A DNA stretch of 64,000 bases from Bacteroidota bacterium (GCA_023392125.1 JAEVZS010000027.1:102651-166650); one strand, 5' to 3'; positions 8,759 through 18,118 are shown, counted from the stretch's first letter. The notes: a model not told the origin generated them from the letters alone. A program made the numbers and translations.

Positions 8759-10066
8759 TTAATTTACCTCTTCTTCCTTTGGTGAATAAACAAGCTTTAC
8801 TACCAACACACTTTGTTTCGATTTTTTAAGAATAGTCAACTCATACTCCTCGAAAGTTGTTTTCTCATAGAGCTCCGGTATTTTATCAAAAATTGTATTC
8901 ACCCATCCGGCTACCGTATCATAGCTGCTGCTTTTAGGCAGGGGAACAGGTAAATAATTATTGACATCTTCTATTCCGGACAGGGCATTGACTACGTATT
9001 CATTTGTGTGCAGCTTCTCTACAATCGGTGCTTCTTCATCATATTCATCCTGAATTTCCCCTACCAGCTCTTCCAGAATATCCTCAATAGTCACAATACC
9101 CGCAATACCGCCAAACTCATCCGTTATGACAGCCATATGAAGATGCTTTTCCTGCAGTTCCTTGAGCAGCTCATTTATTTTTTTGGTATGCGGAACATAG
9201 TAGGGCGGACGCATAACCGATTTCAAATCAAACTTTTCCTGTTTGCCGATCATTCTCAGCAGATCCTTAATATACACAACTCCGATAATGTTGTCAATGC
9301 TGTCTTTATATAGCGGCATCCGGCTATATCCCTCCTTAATAATCAGATCAGTCACTTCCTGCTCCGTGAGCTCGATATCTATGGCGCAAATGCTTGTTCT
9401 CGGCACCATAATCTGTCTCGCAGTTATAAAGTTGAAATTAAAGACGTTCTTTATCAGCTCATGCTCTGATGCTTTTATTGCACCGGATTCCTTACTTTGT
9501 TCAAGCAGCAGCTTAATTTCTTCTGCTGAATGCACTTCGAGGTGATCATGAGCTGAAAATCCCATGCTCCTCAAAAGCATATTGGCAAGTCCGTTGAGCA
9601 GCCAGATAAATGGTCGGAACAGCACATAAAACACTTTCATCGGATAGGTGACAGCCAGTGTCGTGGCTTCAGACCTTTGTATCGCTATGGACTTGGGAGC
9701 AAGCTCTCCGAAAACTATATGAAGTACCGTAATGACAGCAAACGCAATCGGCAGAGCAATCTGATGAGCACTCTCCTCTGAAACAGACACTCCCAGACCA
9801 TCCATCAACTGAATAATCAGTCTGGTAACAACAGATTCCCCGATCCAGCCGAGCCCCAGACTGGCAAGAGTGATTCCCAGCTGTGTTGCAGAAAGATAGG
9901 CATCAAGATTTTTGACAAGGCTCAGAGCAGCCCTGGAAGTAATATTGCCGGCGACAGCCTTAATTTCCAGTTGGGATATCCGCACCTTAACCATTGCAAA
10001 TTCGGCTGCAACAAAAAAACCATTTAAAAAAACAAGGAAAAAAGTTACTATTATATCAATTAGCAT
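8759..10066 (-). CDS. Hemolysin C/CorC-type CNNM + CBS domain transporter
   Basis: A protein of about 435 residues with the four-part layout of the HlyC/CorC (UPF0053) family: an N-terminal CNNM transmembrane domain beginning LIDIIVTFFLVFLNGFFVAA, a CBS-domain pair (around MVPRTSICAIDIELTEQEV and MRPPYYVPHTKKINELLK), and a C-terminal CorC_HlyC domain (YDTVAGWVNTIFDKIPE). Members are membrane proteins linked to magnesium or cobalt efflux; substrate is not shown here. A longer frame starts at 10138 but its extra 24 residues are unlike the family, so the ATG at 10066 is preferred. Confidence 0.88.
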   Translation of the reverse strand: MLIDIIVTFFLVFLNGFFVAAEFAMVKVRISQLEIKAVAGNITSRAALSLVKNLDAYLSATQLGITLASLGLGWIGESVVTRLIIQLMDGLGVSVSEESAHQIALPIAFAVITVLHIVFGELAPKSIAIQRSEATTLAVTYPMKVFYVLFRPFIWLLNGLANMLLRSMGFSAHDHLEVHSAEEIKLLLEQSKESGAIKASEHELIKNVFNFNFITARQIMVPRTSICAIDIELTEQEVTDLIIKEGYSRMPLYKDSIDNIIGVVYIKDLLRMIGKQEKFDLKSVMRPPYYVPHTKKINELLKELQEKHLHMAVITDEFGGIAGIVTIEDILEELVGEIQDEYDEEAPIVEKLHTNEYVVNALSGIEDVNNYLPVPLPKSSSYDTVAGWVNTIFDKIPELYEKTTFEEYELTILKKSKQSVLVVKLVYSPKEEEVN

Positions 10067-10273
10067 TAGTACCGTAGTAGATATTTTTTTAATTAGCGGA
10101 AAGGACCGAATCGGTAAAAATACATATTTTAACTCCAAAAAAACAGCTAATCGAAATATTATATTATTTATGTAAAACTATTTAGGAAACAATGCAGTAT
10201 ACGAAGGGGTGAAAAAAACAGGTAAAATATTTTTTTTAGAAAGAATTTATCTAATTTTACAATCAACTACAAT

Positions 10274-10411
10274 ATGAAAAAAGGGGCAATTTTAGTAGAC
10301 TTTAGCATACATTTTAACCTTAATGTAATTACTGTACAAATTAAAAAATGTCCCTTTTCCATTAGTGTTTCATTCGATAAACTAAAACTAAAACCTCTTA
10401 AGAAAAGGGCA
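10274..10411 (+). promoter_or_regulatory. nuo operon leader with 46-codon ORF and alternative pairing segments
   Basis: Leader directly before nuoA. It contains a 46-codon ORF (ATG 10274) whose TGA at 10412-10414 overlaps the nuoA ATG. It also contains three related segments: AAAAGGGGCA at 10279-10288, TGTCCCTTTT at 10349-10358, and GAAAAGGG at 10402-10409, immediately before the nuoA start. The middle segment can pair with the first (10 bp including one G-U) or with the third (8 bp, with CCCTTTTC at 10352-10359), but not both. A TAATTTTA-like -7 element sits near 10252. Seen: the segments and overlap. Inferred: any regulatory role. Confidence 0.35.
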
Positions 10412-10791
10412 TGAAAGAAGAAATTGCACTAAACCCGTATCTACCCATCGGGATGCAGTTTTTGGTTGCACTGGGCTTTGTATGCGTAAGTTTGTTAGCA
10501 TCCTGGCTGCTTGGCCCCAAAGTTAAAACAAGTAACAAAGTAGAAGCCTTCGAGGCAGGGATTGAATCGGTAGGAAATGCCCGGATGCAGTTTTCCATTA
10601 AATATTTTCTGGTTGCAACTTTGTTTGTACTTTTTGATGTCGAAGTAATCTTTTTATATCCCTGGGCCGTCAATTTCATCGAGTTTTCCAATGGCGGACT
10701 GAAAGAATTCTGGGCAATGCTGTTATTTCTGAGTACCCTGCTTATCGGCTTCTTTTATGTCATTAAAAAAGGGGCACTGGACTGGGAATAA
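10411..10791 (+). CDS. nuoA: NADH-quinone oxidoreductase subunit A
   Basis: A 126-residue inner-membrane subunit of complex I and the first gene of the operon. Three hydrophobic segments flank the conserved acidic loop, seen here as KVEAFEAGIESVGNARMQFS and FDVEVIFLYPWA; both are hallmark NuoA motifs that line the quinone-site junction. Complex I transfers electrons from NADH to quinone (menaquinone in most Bacteroidota) and pumps protons. It overlaps the possible leader ORF by the sequence ATGA. nuoB begins 69 bases later. Confidence 0.96.
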   Translation: MKEEIALNPYLPIGMQFLVALGFVCVSLLASWLLGPKVKTSNKVEAFEAGIESVGNARMQFSIKYFLVATLFVLFDVEVIFLYPWAVNFIEFSNGGLKEFWAMLLFLSTLLIGFFYVIKKGALDWE

Positions 10792-10860
10792 ATCATACGA
10801 AATTTTCGTTTTGTAATTAAGATAAATTAGTTGGGCAATTCTTAAAATTGATAAGGGATT

Positions 10861-11397
10861 ATGGTTAATGTAGCACAAGCACCAAGTGGGGTTGAGGGTC
10901 CGGGTTTTTTTGCCACATCATTGGATAAAGCGATTGGTCTGGCACGTAAACATTCGCTCTGGCCATTGCCATTTGCAACTTCCTGCTGCGGTATTGAATT
11001 TATGGCAACCATGGGCGCAACCTATGACTTAGCCCGTTTTGGAGCTGAACGACCAAGCTTCTCACCACGCCAGGCAGATTTATTGATGGTAATGGGAACC
11101 ATCGCCAAGAAAATGGGCCCCGTTCTGAGACAGGTATATGAGCAAATGGCTGAACCTAAATGGGTAATAGCTGTTGGGGCCTGCGCTTCCAGTGGTGGTA
11201 TATTTGATACATATAGCGTGCTACAGGGTATTGACAAGATTATTCCGGTGGACGTATACGTGCCCGGGTGTCCGCCAAGACCTGAGCAGATTCTGGATGG
11301 AATCATGAAAATCCAGGATCTTGTTGCCAATGAATCACTGAGACGAAGAGACTCACCTGAATATAAACAATTACTTGCTTCCTACGGAATTAAATAA
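10861..11397 (+). CDS. nuoB: NADH-quinone oxidoreductase subunit B
   Basis: A 178-residue peripheral-arm subunit that carries the terminal [4Fe-4S] cluster N2, the last carrier before quinone. The cluster cysteines are visible in ATSCCGIEFMATMG, GACASSGG and VPGCPPRPEQILDGI. Its sequence is full length for the family. Its stop codon overlaps the nuoC start by one base, so translation of B and C is probably coupled. It contacts NuoD to form the quinone pocket. Confidence 0.97.
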   Translation: MVNVAQAPSGVEGPGFFATSLDKAIGLARKHSLWPLPFATSCCGIEFMATMGATYDLARFGAERPSFSPRQADLLMVMGTIAKKMGPVLRQVYEQMAEPKWVIAVGACASSGGIFDTYSVLQGIDKIIPVDVYVPGCPPRPEQILDGIMKIQDLVANESLRRRDSPEYKQLLASYGIK

Positions 11398-11903
11398 TGG
11401 CTGAACTGACAAACGAATTCATTGTAGAAAAGCTAAATGCTAAATTCGGAGAAAGTATTGTACTGAATACAGAGGTATCTTACAATATGCTTTCCATTGA
11501 AATTAATAAAGACCATATCCTCGAGGTGGTAACTTACTTATACTCCGAAGAAGATCTTGGCTTTACCTTTTTGACAGATCTGACCGGAGTACATTATCCG
11601 GAACCGGAAGACCGCCTCGGTGTAATCTACCACCTGCACAACCTGCCTAACAATAAAAGAGTACGTCTGAAAGCTTTTTTTCCAAAAGCGAAACCGGAAA
11701 TTGCATCCCTCACTCCTGTTTTCAAATCAGCAAACTGGATGGAAAGAGAAACGTATGACTTTTTTGGAGTCATATTCAAAAATCATCCGAATCTCAAGCG
11801 TATTCTGAATGTCGAAGATATGACCTACTATCCGCTTCGCAAGGAATATGCGCTGGAAGACGCAACCAGAACTGATAAAAACGATGCTATGTTTGGCCGC
11901 TAA
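11397..11903 (+). CDS. nuoC: NADH-quinone oxidoreductase subunit C
   Basis: A 168-residue 30-kDa-type subunit of the peripheral arm. The family signature is visible as FKSANWMERETYDFFGVIFKNHPNLKRIL (key residues ERE-YDFFG and HPNLKRIL) near residues 110-138. It ends in the usual acidic and basic tail. In this genome NuoC and NuoD are separate proteins, not the fused NuoCD of enterobacteria. The nuoD gene starts 11 bases later. Confidence 0.96.
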   Translation: MAELTNEFIVEKLNAKFGESIVLNTEVSYNMLSIEINKDHILEVVTYLYSEEDLGFTFLTDLTGVHYPEPEDRLGVIYHLHNLPNNKRVRLKAFFPKAKPEIASLTPVFKSANWMERETYDFFGVIFKNHPNLKRILNVEDMTYYPLRKEYALEDATRTDKNDAMFGR

Positions 11904-11914
11904 GTCTTTAAGGA

Positions 11915-13126
11915 ATGCTTACAGAGGAAGATAAAAACAAAAAATTAGCTGAGGTACCGGAAGATCAATTAGTCACGTTGAACATGGGCCCTACCCATCC
12001 GGCAACTCACGGTGTATTTCAGAATATATTAAAGCTGGACGGCGAAAAAATCGTATCATCCGAAGCCACTATCGGATATATTCACCGTGCTTTTGAGAAA
12101 ATCGCGGAAAGAAGGCCGTATTATCAGATCACTCCGCTAACTGACCGTCTTAACTATTGCTCCGCTCCGCTAAATAATTTCGGTTACCATATGACTGTTG
12201 AAAAACTGTTAGGAATCGAGACACCTAAGCGAGTAGACTACCTGAGAGTGATTGTTATGGAACTGGCCAGGATTGCCGATCACCTTATCTGTAACAGCAT
12301 TTTGGGTGTAGACTCCGGAGCATTCACCGGCTTCCTGTACGTAATGCAGTTCAGAGAACGCATTTATGAAATTTATGAAGAAATATGTGGTGCCAGACTC
12401 ACCACTAATATGGGAAGAATAGGCGGATTTGAGCGCCCGTGGCCTGAACTTGCTTTCAGAAAACTGGAAAAGTTTCTGGATGAGTTTCCTGCTGTAATGA
12501 AAGAGTTTGAAGCACTTTTTAATCGCAACAGGATTTTCATGGACCGCTGTATCAGCGTAGGTGCTATTTCTGTAGAAGATGCTCTAAATTATGGATTTAC
12601 AGGTCCAAACCTCAGAGCGACAGGCATTGATTATGACGTAAGGGTCATGAACCCATATTCATCCTATCAGGATTTTGATTTTGAAATTCCTGTAGGTATC
12701 AGTGGTGATGCTTACGACCGCTTTATGGTTCGTAATCACGAAATCTGGCAGAGCCTGAGCATTATCAGGCAGGCATTGCAAAAACTACCTGCCGGTCCTC
12801 ATCATGCAGAAGTACCGGAATATTTTCTGCCTCCCAAAGCCGATGTATACAACCATATGGAGGCCCTGATATGGCACTTTAAAATTGTAATGGGTGAGAT
12901 TGACGTCCCTATAGGAGAAGTATATCATTCAATTGAAGCAGCTAATGGGGAATTAGGTTTCTATCTGGTAAGTGATGGCGGCAGAAGCCCGTTCAGACTA
13001 CATTTCAGACGTCCCGGATTCATTTACTATCAGGCATTCGGCCAAATGATAAAAGGGGGACAGATCGCAGATGCTGTAGTTACATTGAGCAGTATAAATC
13101 TAATTGCGGGTGAAATTGACGCATAA
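11915..13126 (+). CDS. nuoD: NADH-quinone oxidoreductase subunit D
   Basis: A 403-residue 49-kDa-type subunit, homologous to the large subunit of [NiFe] hydrogenases but without their metal ligands. It opens with NMGPTHPATHGVF near residue 24, which lines the quinone pocket, and contains GYIHRAFEKIAE and the final RPGFIYYQAFG/GQIADAVVTLSSINLIAGEID segments of the family. It forms the quinone-binding cavity with NuoB. The ATG is preceded by AAGG about 3 bases upstream. nuoE follows after 33 bases. Confidence 0.97.
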   Translation: MLTEEDKNKKLAEVPEDQLVTLNMGPTHPATHGVFQNILKLDGEKIVSSEATIGYIHRAFEKIAERRPYYQITPLTDRLNYCSAPLNNFGYHMTVEKLLGIETPKRVDYLRVIVMELARIADHLICNSILGVDSGAFTGFLYVMQFRERIYEIYEEICGARLTTNMGRIGGFERPWPELAFRKLEKFLDEFPAVMKEFEALFNRNRIFMDRCISVGAISVEDALNYGFTGPNLRATGIDYDVRVMNPYSSYQDFDFEIPVGISGDAYDRFMVRNHEIWQSLSIIRQALQKLPAGPHHAEVPEYFLPPKADVYNHMEALIWHFKIVMGEIDVPIGEVYHSIEAANGELGFYLVSDGGRSPFRLHFRRPGFIYYQAFGQMIKGGQIADAVVTLSSINLIAGEIDA

Positions 13127-13159
13127 ATCTAACATACAAACCTGTACAGAAGGATCAGT

Positions 13160-13702
13160 TTGTTAAACATGGAACAGGAAACAACAGAGATTAAATTCTC
13201 CAGCGAAAAGCTAAAAAAAGTTCAGGAAATCATAGGCCGGTATCCGGAAGGAAAACAAAAGTCAGCCCTCCTTCCCCTCCTTCATATAGCTCAGAGAGAG
13301 TTTGGCGGATGGCTAAGCGTGCCAGTCATGGATTATGTTGCTTCATTGCTGGATATCAAGCCGATTGAAGTATACGAAGTTGCCTCATTCTATACAATGT
13401 TTAATTTAAAACCGGTTGGGCATTGTATGATCGAATTTTGCCGGACAGGCCCGTGTATGGCTGTAGGTTCACATCAGCTTATTGACTATACACTCAATAA
13501 GCTAGGTATCAAAGAAGGCGAAACTACCCCTGACGGAAAATTTACTGTTAAAGGTGTTGAATGTCTCGGTTCCTGCGGAACTGCTCCCATGGCACAAATA
13601 GGCAAGTATTATTATGAACACCTGACTGAAGAGAAAATAAATAAGATCATTGAAATTTTCGGTGATCCTTCGAGTGATACTTATACTAAATACGATATCT
13701 GA
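13160..13702 (+). CDS. nuoE: NADH-quinone oxidoreductase subunit E
   Basis: A 180-residue 24-kDa-type subunit of the NADH dehydrogenase module, with a thioredoxin-like fold and one [2Fe-2S] cluster (N1a). The four cluster cysteines sit in EFCRTGPCMAVGSHQ and VECLGSCGTAPMAQI. The N-terminal helical part (IIGRYPEGKQKSALLPLLHI) is also typical. Its stop overlaps the nuoF start by one base. It docks to NuoF, where NADH hands electrons to FMN. Confidence 0.96.
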   Translation: MLNMEQETTEIKFSSEKLKKVQEIIGRYPEGKQKSALLPLLHIAQREFGGWLSVPVMDYVASLLDIKPIEVYEVASFYTMFNLKPVGHCMIEFCRTGPCMAVGSHQLIDYTLNKLGIKEGETTPDGKFTVKGVECLGSCGTAPMAQIGKYYYEHLTEEKINKIIEIFGDPSSDTYTKYDI

Positions 13703-15054
13703 TGGCCAGGAAAATATTATTTGAAAATATTCATGTTCCGGGCATTGAGACCTATAAGGTTTACAAAGAAACCGGAGGATACAGGGCTGCTGAAAAAGCG
13801 CTAAAAACGATGTCGCCCGATGAAATCATGGAAGAAGTAAAAGCTTCCGGACTCAGAGGGCGCGGTGGTGCGGGTTTCCCAACTGGTCTGAAATGGAGCT
13901 TTCTTGACAGAAAAAGTGACAAACCCCGTTATCTGGTGTGCAATGCAGATGAAAGTGAACCCGGCACATTTAAAGATCGTTACCTGATGGAGCATATCCC
14001 TCATTTGCTTATTGAGGGTCTTATAATATCTTCCTACTCTCTTGGTTCAAACAGAACCTATATATATATCCGCGGAGAGTACAAATGGATTATAGATATA
14101 CTTGAAAATGCTATCGCAGAAGCTAAAAACGCAGGGTATCTGGGCAAAAATATTCTTGGCACGGGATATGATCTGGAAATATACGTGCAGACAGGTGGCG
14201 GTGCTTACATATGTGGAGAAGAAACTGCTCTTATTGAATCCCTCGAAGGGAAACGTGGTAATCCCAGAATAAAACCACCTTTCCCGGCAATATCCGGGTT
14301 GTATAACTGTCCGACGGTAGTTAACAATGTAGAAACGCTGGCAACGGTAACACCAATTATTAATATGGGTGGCGCCGAATATGCAAAAATTGGCATTGGA
14401 AAAAGTACAGGAACAAAGCTTATATCAGCCTGTGGAAATCTCAAAAAACCGGGCGTTTATGAAATAGAGCTTGGCCTTCCGGTAGAGGAATTTATATACT
14501 CTGATGAGTACTGTGGCGGAATCAGAGACGGCCATAAGCTAAAGGCAGTTGTAGCCGGTGGCTCTTCCGTACCCATTCTTCCAACCGAGCTGATTTTGAA
14601 AACAGCAGCCGGTGAACCCAGGCTCATGACATATGAGTCCCTTTCCGAAGGTGGTTTTGCCACCGGAACCATGCTTGGGTCCGGCGGATTTATTGCCATG
14701 GATGAAACAGTCTGCATCGTCAGAAATCTTTGGACATTTACAAGATTCTACCACCATGAATCCTGCGGTCAGTGCAGCCCGTGCCGTGAAGGTACAGGTT
14801 GGATGGAAAAAGTACTGCATCGTCTTGAGCATGGTCACGGCACGATGGAAGATATTGACCTTCTGGTCAGTATCGCAAAAAAAATCGAGGGTAATACTAT
14901 TTGCCCGCTCGGAGATGCCGCTGCATGGCCTGTAGCCAGTGCTATACGTCACTTCAGAGAAGAGTTTGAATATCATGCAAAATATCCGGATAAAGTGGCC
15001 CAAAGCCAGTTTGCACATCTGGATAACTATAAAACTGAATTAAATCCGGCTTAG
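13702..15054 (+). CDS. nuoF: NADH-quinone oxidoreductase subunit F
   Basis: A 450-residue 51-kDa-type subunit that binds NADH, FMN and the [4Fe-4S] cluster N3. The nucleotide-binding glycine loop GLRGRGGAGFPTGLKW lies near residues 50-65, the FMN site CNADESEPGTFKDR follows, and the cluster cysteines are in ESCGQCSPCREGTGW plus NTICPLGDAAAW. Full length for the family. It is the electron-entry subunit. nuoG begins two bases after its stop. Confidence 0.97.
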   Translation: MARKILFENIHVPGIETYKVYKETGGYRAAEKALKTMSPDEIMEEVKASGLRGRGGAGFPTGLKWSFLDRKSDKPRYLVCNADESEPGTFKDRYLMEHIPHLLIEGLIISSYSLGSNRTYIYIRGEYKWIIDILENAIAEAKNAGYLGKNILGTGYDLEIYVQTGGGAYICGEETALIESLEGKRGNPRIKPPFPAISGLYNCPTVVNNVETLATVTPIINMGGAEYAKIGIGKSTGTKLISACGNLKKPGVYEIELGLPVEEFIYSDEYCGGIRDGHKLKAVVAGGSSVPILPTELILKTAAGEPRLMTYESLSEGGFATGTMLGSGGFIAMDETVCIVRNLWTFTRFYHHESCGQCSPCREGTGWMEKVLHRLEHGHGTMEDIDLLVSIAKKIEGNTICPLGDAAAWPVASAIRHFREEFEYHAKYPDKVAQSQFAHLDNYKTELNPA

Positions 15055-15056
15055 TC

Positions 15057-16025
15057 ATGATGAAAGTAACAATTGACGGAATTGAGGTAGAAGTAGAACC
15101 GGGAACAACCATCCTCAATGCTGCCAGAAAAATCGGTAAAAATGTACCGCCTGCCATGTGCTATTACTCCAAGCTGGAGGCAAGCGGAGGAAAATGCCGT
15201 GTATGTCTGGTAAAAGTAACCCAAGGTTCTGAAAAGGATCCCAGGCCAATGCCCAAACTTGTGGCATCATGCAGAACAACAGTCATGGACGGGATGGTTG
15301 TTGAAAATACAACCAGCAAAGAAGTAATAGAAGCGCGTAATGCTGTTGTTGAGTTTTTGCTTATCAATCACCCGCTGGATTGTCCGGTATGCGACCAGGC
15401 CGGTGAATGTGATCTTCAGAATCTTTCTTTTGAGCATGGCACTGCCAAGACACGCTACCAGGAAGCCAGAAGAACATTCGACCGCATAGATATCGGTGAC
15501 AAGATTCAACTTCATATGAACCGTTGTATTCTGTGCTACCGCTGCGTATTTACAGCTGACCAGATTACCAATGAACGTGTTCACGGTGTTCTTAATCGTG
15601 GTGATGCAGCTGAAATCGGTACCTACATCAAGAATGCAATTGACAACGATTTCTCCGGAAATGTCATAGACGTATGCCCGGTTGGAGCACTGACTGACAA
15701 AACATTCCGCTTCAAAAGCCGTGTATGGTTTGTAAAACCGGTCGACGCCCACAGAAACTGTGACAAATGCTGCGGCAAGGTTAATCTCTGGATGTATAAT
15801 GATCAGATCTATCGTGTAACAGGAAGAAAAGACCAGTGGGGTGAAGTAGAAGAGTTTATCTGTAACACATGCCGCTTTGACAAAAAAGAGGTTGGAGACT
15901 GGATTATTGAGGGTCCCAAGAAATTGAAAAAGTCTTCTGTAATCACAGCCAATAAATATAGTTTAGGAACAGAAAAAGTAGACGCTCCCAAGCGCATAGG
16001 ATATGGAAATATTTCTGATCGATAA
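15057..16025 (+). CDS. nuoG: NADH-quinone oxidoreductase subunit G, short form
   Basis: A 322-residue NuoG that keeps the Fe-S front half but lacks the large molybdopterin-type domain of the ~900-residue E. coli protein. Cluster residues: N1b at Cys35, Cys47, Cys50, Cys72; N5 at His105, Cys109, Cys112, Cys118; N4 at Cys157, Cys160, Cys163, Cys207. A short extra Cys set follows (235, 238, 239, 269, 272), equivalent to the start of the molybdopterin-type domain. The short form is known in other Bacteroidota. Its last 23 bases overlap nuoH, and no frameshift is visible, so truncation is ancestral rather than damage. Confidence 0.93.
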   Translation: MMKVTIDGIEVEVEPGTTILNAARKIGKNVPPAMCYYSKLEASGGKCRVCLVKVTQGSEKDPRPMPKLVASCRTTVMDGMVVENTTSKEVIEARNAVVEFLLINHPLDCPVCDQAGECDLQNLSFEHGTAKTRYQEARRTFDRIDIGDKIQLHMNRCILCYRCVFTADQITNERVHGVLNRGDAAEIGTYIKNAIDNDFSGNVIDVCPVGALTDKTFRFKSRVWFVKPVDAHRNCDKCCGKVNLWMYNDQIYRVTGRKDQWGEVEEFICNTCRFDKKEVGDWIIEGPKKLKKSSVITANKYSLGTEKVDAPKRIGYGNISDR

Positions 16026-17052
16026 AATTGTAGTAATAACGCTTGTCTTTGCCATTTCACTGGTAGTTGCCTTATACAGCACCCTGGCTGAACGTAAAGT
16101 ATCAGGATTTATCCAGGATCGTCTCGGTCCAAACAGGGCCGGTATATTCGGAATACTTCAACCACTGGCTGACGGCGGAAAGTTCTTCTTCAAGGAGGAG
16201 TTTATCCCTGCCAATGCAGACAAGTTTCTCTTTATTCTTGGACCATCCATCTCAATGTTGACTGCATTAATGACCAGTGCTGTTATTCCATGGGGAACTT
16301 ATCTTGAGGTAGCAGGAAGAGCCGTAACACTTCAGGTTACTGATATTAACATTGGTCTTCTTTATGTCTTTGCCGTGGTATCCGTAGGAGTTTACGGAAT
16401 AATGATCGGCGGCTGGGCATCGAATAATAAGTTTTCACTGCTTGGAGCACTTCGGGCTTCTTCGCAAATGATCAGTTATGAAATCGCCATGGGATTATCA
16501 ATAATTGCGCTGGTTATGACTTCCGGATCTCTGTCTATAGGAACCATCGTTGGACAACAGACCAGTGAATTATTTGGTATAAGCGGAGCTTCCTGGAACA
16601 TCATTTATCAGCCTCTGGGCTTTATGATATTCTTTATCTGTGCTCTGGCGGAATGCAACAGAACGCCTTTTGACCTCCCCGAATCTGAGTCAGAGCTTGT
16701 TGCAGGTTATCATACCGAATATAGCAGTATGAAGCTTGGTCTTTACCTTTTCGCCGAATACATTAACATGTTCATTTCCGGTGCGATTATGAGCGCTCTT
16801 TATTTTGGCGGTTATAACTTCCCGTTTATGAATGAGCTTGTTGAAATGGGCTGGAGCCATAATCTCGTTGCCATTATGGGAGTTGGAGTTTTCTTCCTGA
16901 AAATTTTCTTCTTTATTTTCCTTTTCATGTGGATACGCTGGACGCTGCCAAGATTCAGATATGATCAGCTAATGAATCTGGGATGGAAAATATTGATACC
17001 TCTGGCCCTCTTTAATATTTTAATAACAGGATTATTTATTCTGGTTTTCTAA
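16003..17052 (+). CDS. nuoH: NADH-quinone oxidoreductase subunit H
   Basis: A 349-residue polytopic membrane subunit that joins the peripheral arm to the membrane arm and forms part of the quinone entry path. The signatures LAERKVSGFIQDRLGPNRAG and ECNRTPFDLPESESELVAGY are visible. Seven to eight hydrophobic helices are evident. The start overlaps the 3' end of nuoG by 23 bases, so translation is likely coupled. The basic motif WTLPRFRYDQLMNLGWK near the C-terminus is also family-typical. Confidence 0.97.
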   Translation: MEIFLIDKIVVITLVFAISLVVALYSTLAERKVSGFIQDRLGPNRAGIFGILQPLADGGKFFFKEEFIPANADKFLFILGPSISMLTALMTSAVIPWGTYLEVAGRAVTLQVTDINIGLLYVFAVVSVGVYGIMIGGWASNNKFSLLGALRASSQMISYEIAMGLSIIALVMTSGSLSIGTIVGQQTSELFGISGASWNIIYQPLGFMIFFICALAECNRTPFDLPESESELVAGYHTEYSSMKLGLYLFAEYINMFISGAIMSALYFGGYNFPFMNELVEMGWSHNLVAIMGVGVFFLKIFFFIFLFMWIRWTLPRFRYDQLMNLGWKILIPLALFNILITGLFILVF

Positions 17053-17077
17053 AACGACAAGAGAGAAGAAATCCGAT

Positions 17078-17605
17078 ATGAAATTAACAAACAGATCGAA
17101 AGTAGTAGTAAATAAGGAAATGACACTGGCCGAGAAACTGTATCTGCCGGCAATCCTTAGCGGGATGGGTATTACTATAAAGCATTTCTTTAAAAAGAAA
17201 CCTACTATTCAATATCCGGAACAAAAGCGAGACTTCAGTTTCATCTACCGGGGCAAGCATGTGTTAAAACGTGATGAAGAAGGGAGGGAAAATTGTACCG
17301 CCTGCGGCTTATGCGCAGTTTCCTGCCCTGCCGAGGCAATATCCATTGTGGCAGGAGAACGTAAACCCGGTGAGGAAAAATTGTACAGGGAAGAAAAATA
17401 CGCCAAATCGTATGAAATTAATATGCTGCGTTGTATTTTCTGCGGCCTGTGTGAAGAAGCCTGTCCGAAAGATGCAATCTATCTGACAGAAGAGCTCGCT
17501 CCGGCAAACTACGACCGAAGCAACTTTATTTATGGAAAAGATAAGTTGGTACAGCCACTTGGCACCAGTGCTCATCCTAAAACATATAAACCATACAAAA
17601 AATAA
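17078..17605 (+). CDS. nuoI: NADH-quinone oxidoreductase subunit I
   Basis: A 175-residue ferredoxin-like subunit with two [4Fe-4S] clusters (N6a, N6b). Both cysteine sets are intact: CTACGLCAVSCPAEAI and CIFCGLCEEACPKDAI. It sits in the peripheral arm and carries electrons towards NuoB. Its stop overlaps the nuoJ start by one base. The C-terminal tail (LGTSAHPKTYKPYKK) is basic. Confidence 0.96.
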   Translation: MKLTNRSKVVVNKEMTLAEKLYLPAILSGMGITIKHFFKKKPTIQYPEQKRDFSFIYRGKHVLKRDEEGRENCTACGLCAVSCPAEAISIVAGERKPGEEKLYREEKYAKSYEINMLRCIFCGLCEEACPKDAIYLTEELAPANYDRSNFIYGKDKLVQPLGTSAHPKTYKPYKK

Positions 17606-18114
17606 TGGATCAGTTGTTTTTTTTAATTCTGTCAATTCTTGCAATCGGCAGTGCATTAAGTGTCATTTTAACACCCAATCCAGTATATAGTGTTTTGTTT
17701 CTTGTTCTGACCTTTTTCTCCATTGCGGGGCATTATGCATTCATACTGGGAGCTCAGTTCGTGGCTATCGTCAATATCATAGTATATGCAGGAGCCATAC
17801 TTGTTCTTTTCCTCTTTGTCATCATGCTTCTTAACCTCAACAAAAGAGAGCAGTATAAAAAACCGTTTTCGTCCAAGATCGTCGGAATTGTATGCGGGGG
17901 CTTGTTCGTTCTTTCCCTTCTGGCTGCGATGGCCGGTTATCAGTCCAACGAGGAGATGATTAAAGCCTCTTCTGCTGATATCGGAACGGTTCAGGTGCTG
18001 GGCAAGGTGCTGTTTAATGAATTTGTCCTTCCATTTGAAGTCTGTTCCGTTCTGTTCCTTTCTGCTATGATCGGGGCCATCATGTTGGGTAAGAAAAACT
18101 TAAAAGATCATTAA
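17605..18114 (+). CDS. nuoJ: NADH-quinone oxidoreductase subunit J
   Basis: A 169-residue membrane subunit with five hydrophobic helices. The conserved helix VNIIVYAGAILVLFLFVIML, which undergoes a pi-bulge change during proton coupling in characterised complexes, is present. Length is normal. nuoK follows with four bases between. Confidence 0.95.
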   Translation: MDQLFFLILSILAIGSALSVILTPNPVYSVLFLVLTFFSIAGHYAFILGAQFVAIVNIIVYAGAILVLFLFVIMLLNLNKREQYKKPFSSKIVGIVCGGLFVLSLLAAMAGYQSNEEMIKASSADIGTVQVLGKVLFNEFVLPFEVCSVLFLSAMIGAIMLGKKNLKDH

Positions 18115-18118
18115 TTCG

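Noticed and set aside
10067..10138. Longer start for the CorC/HlyC gene (ATG 10138)
   Set aside because: The extra residues are unlike the family; ATG 10066 aligns with its start.
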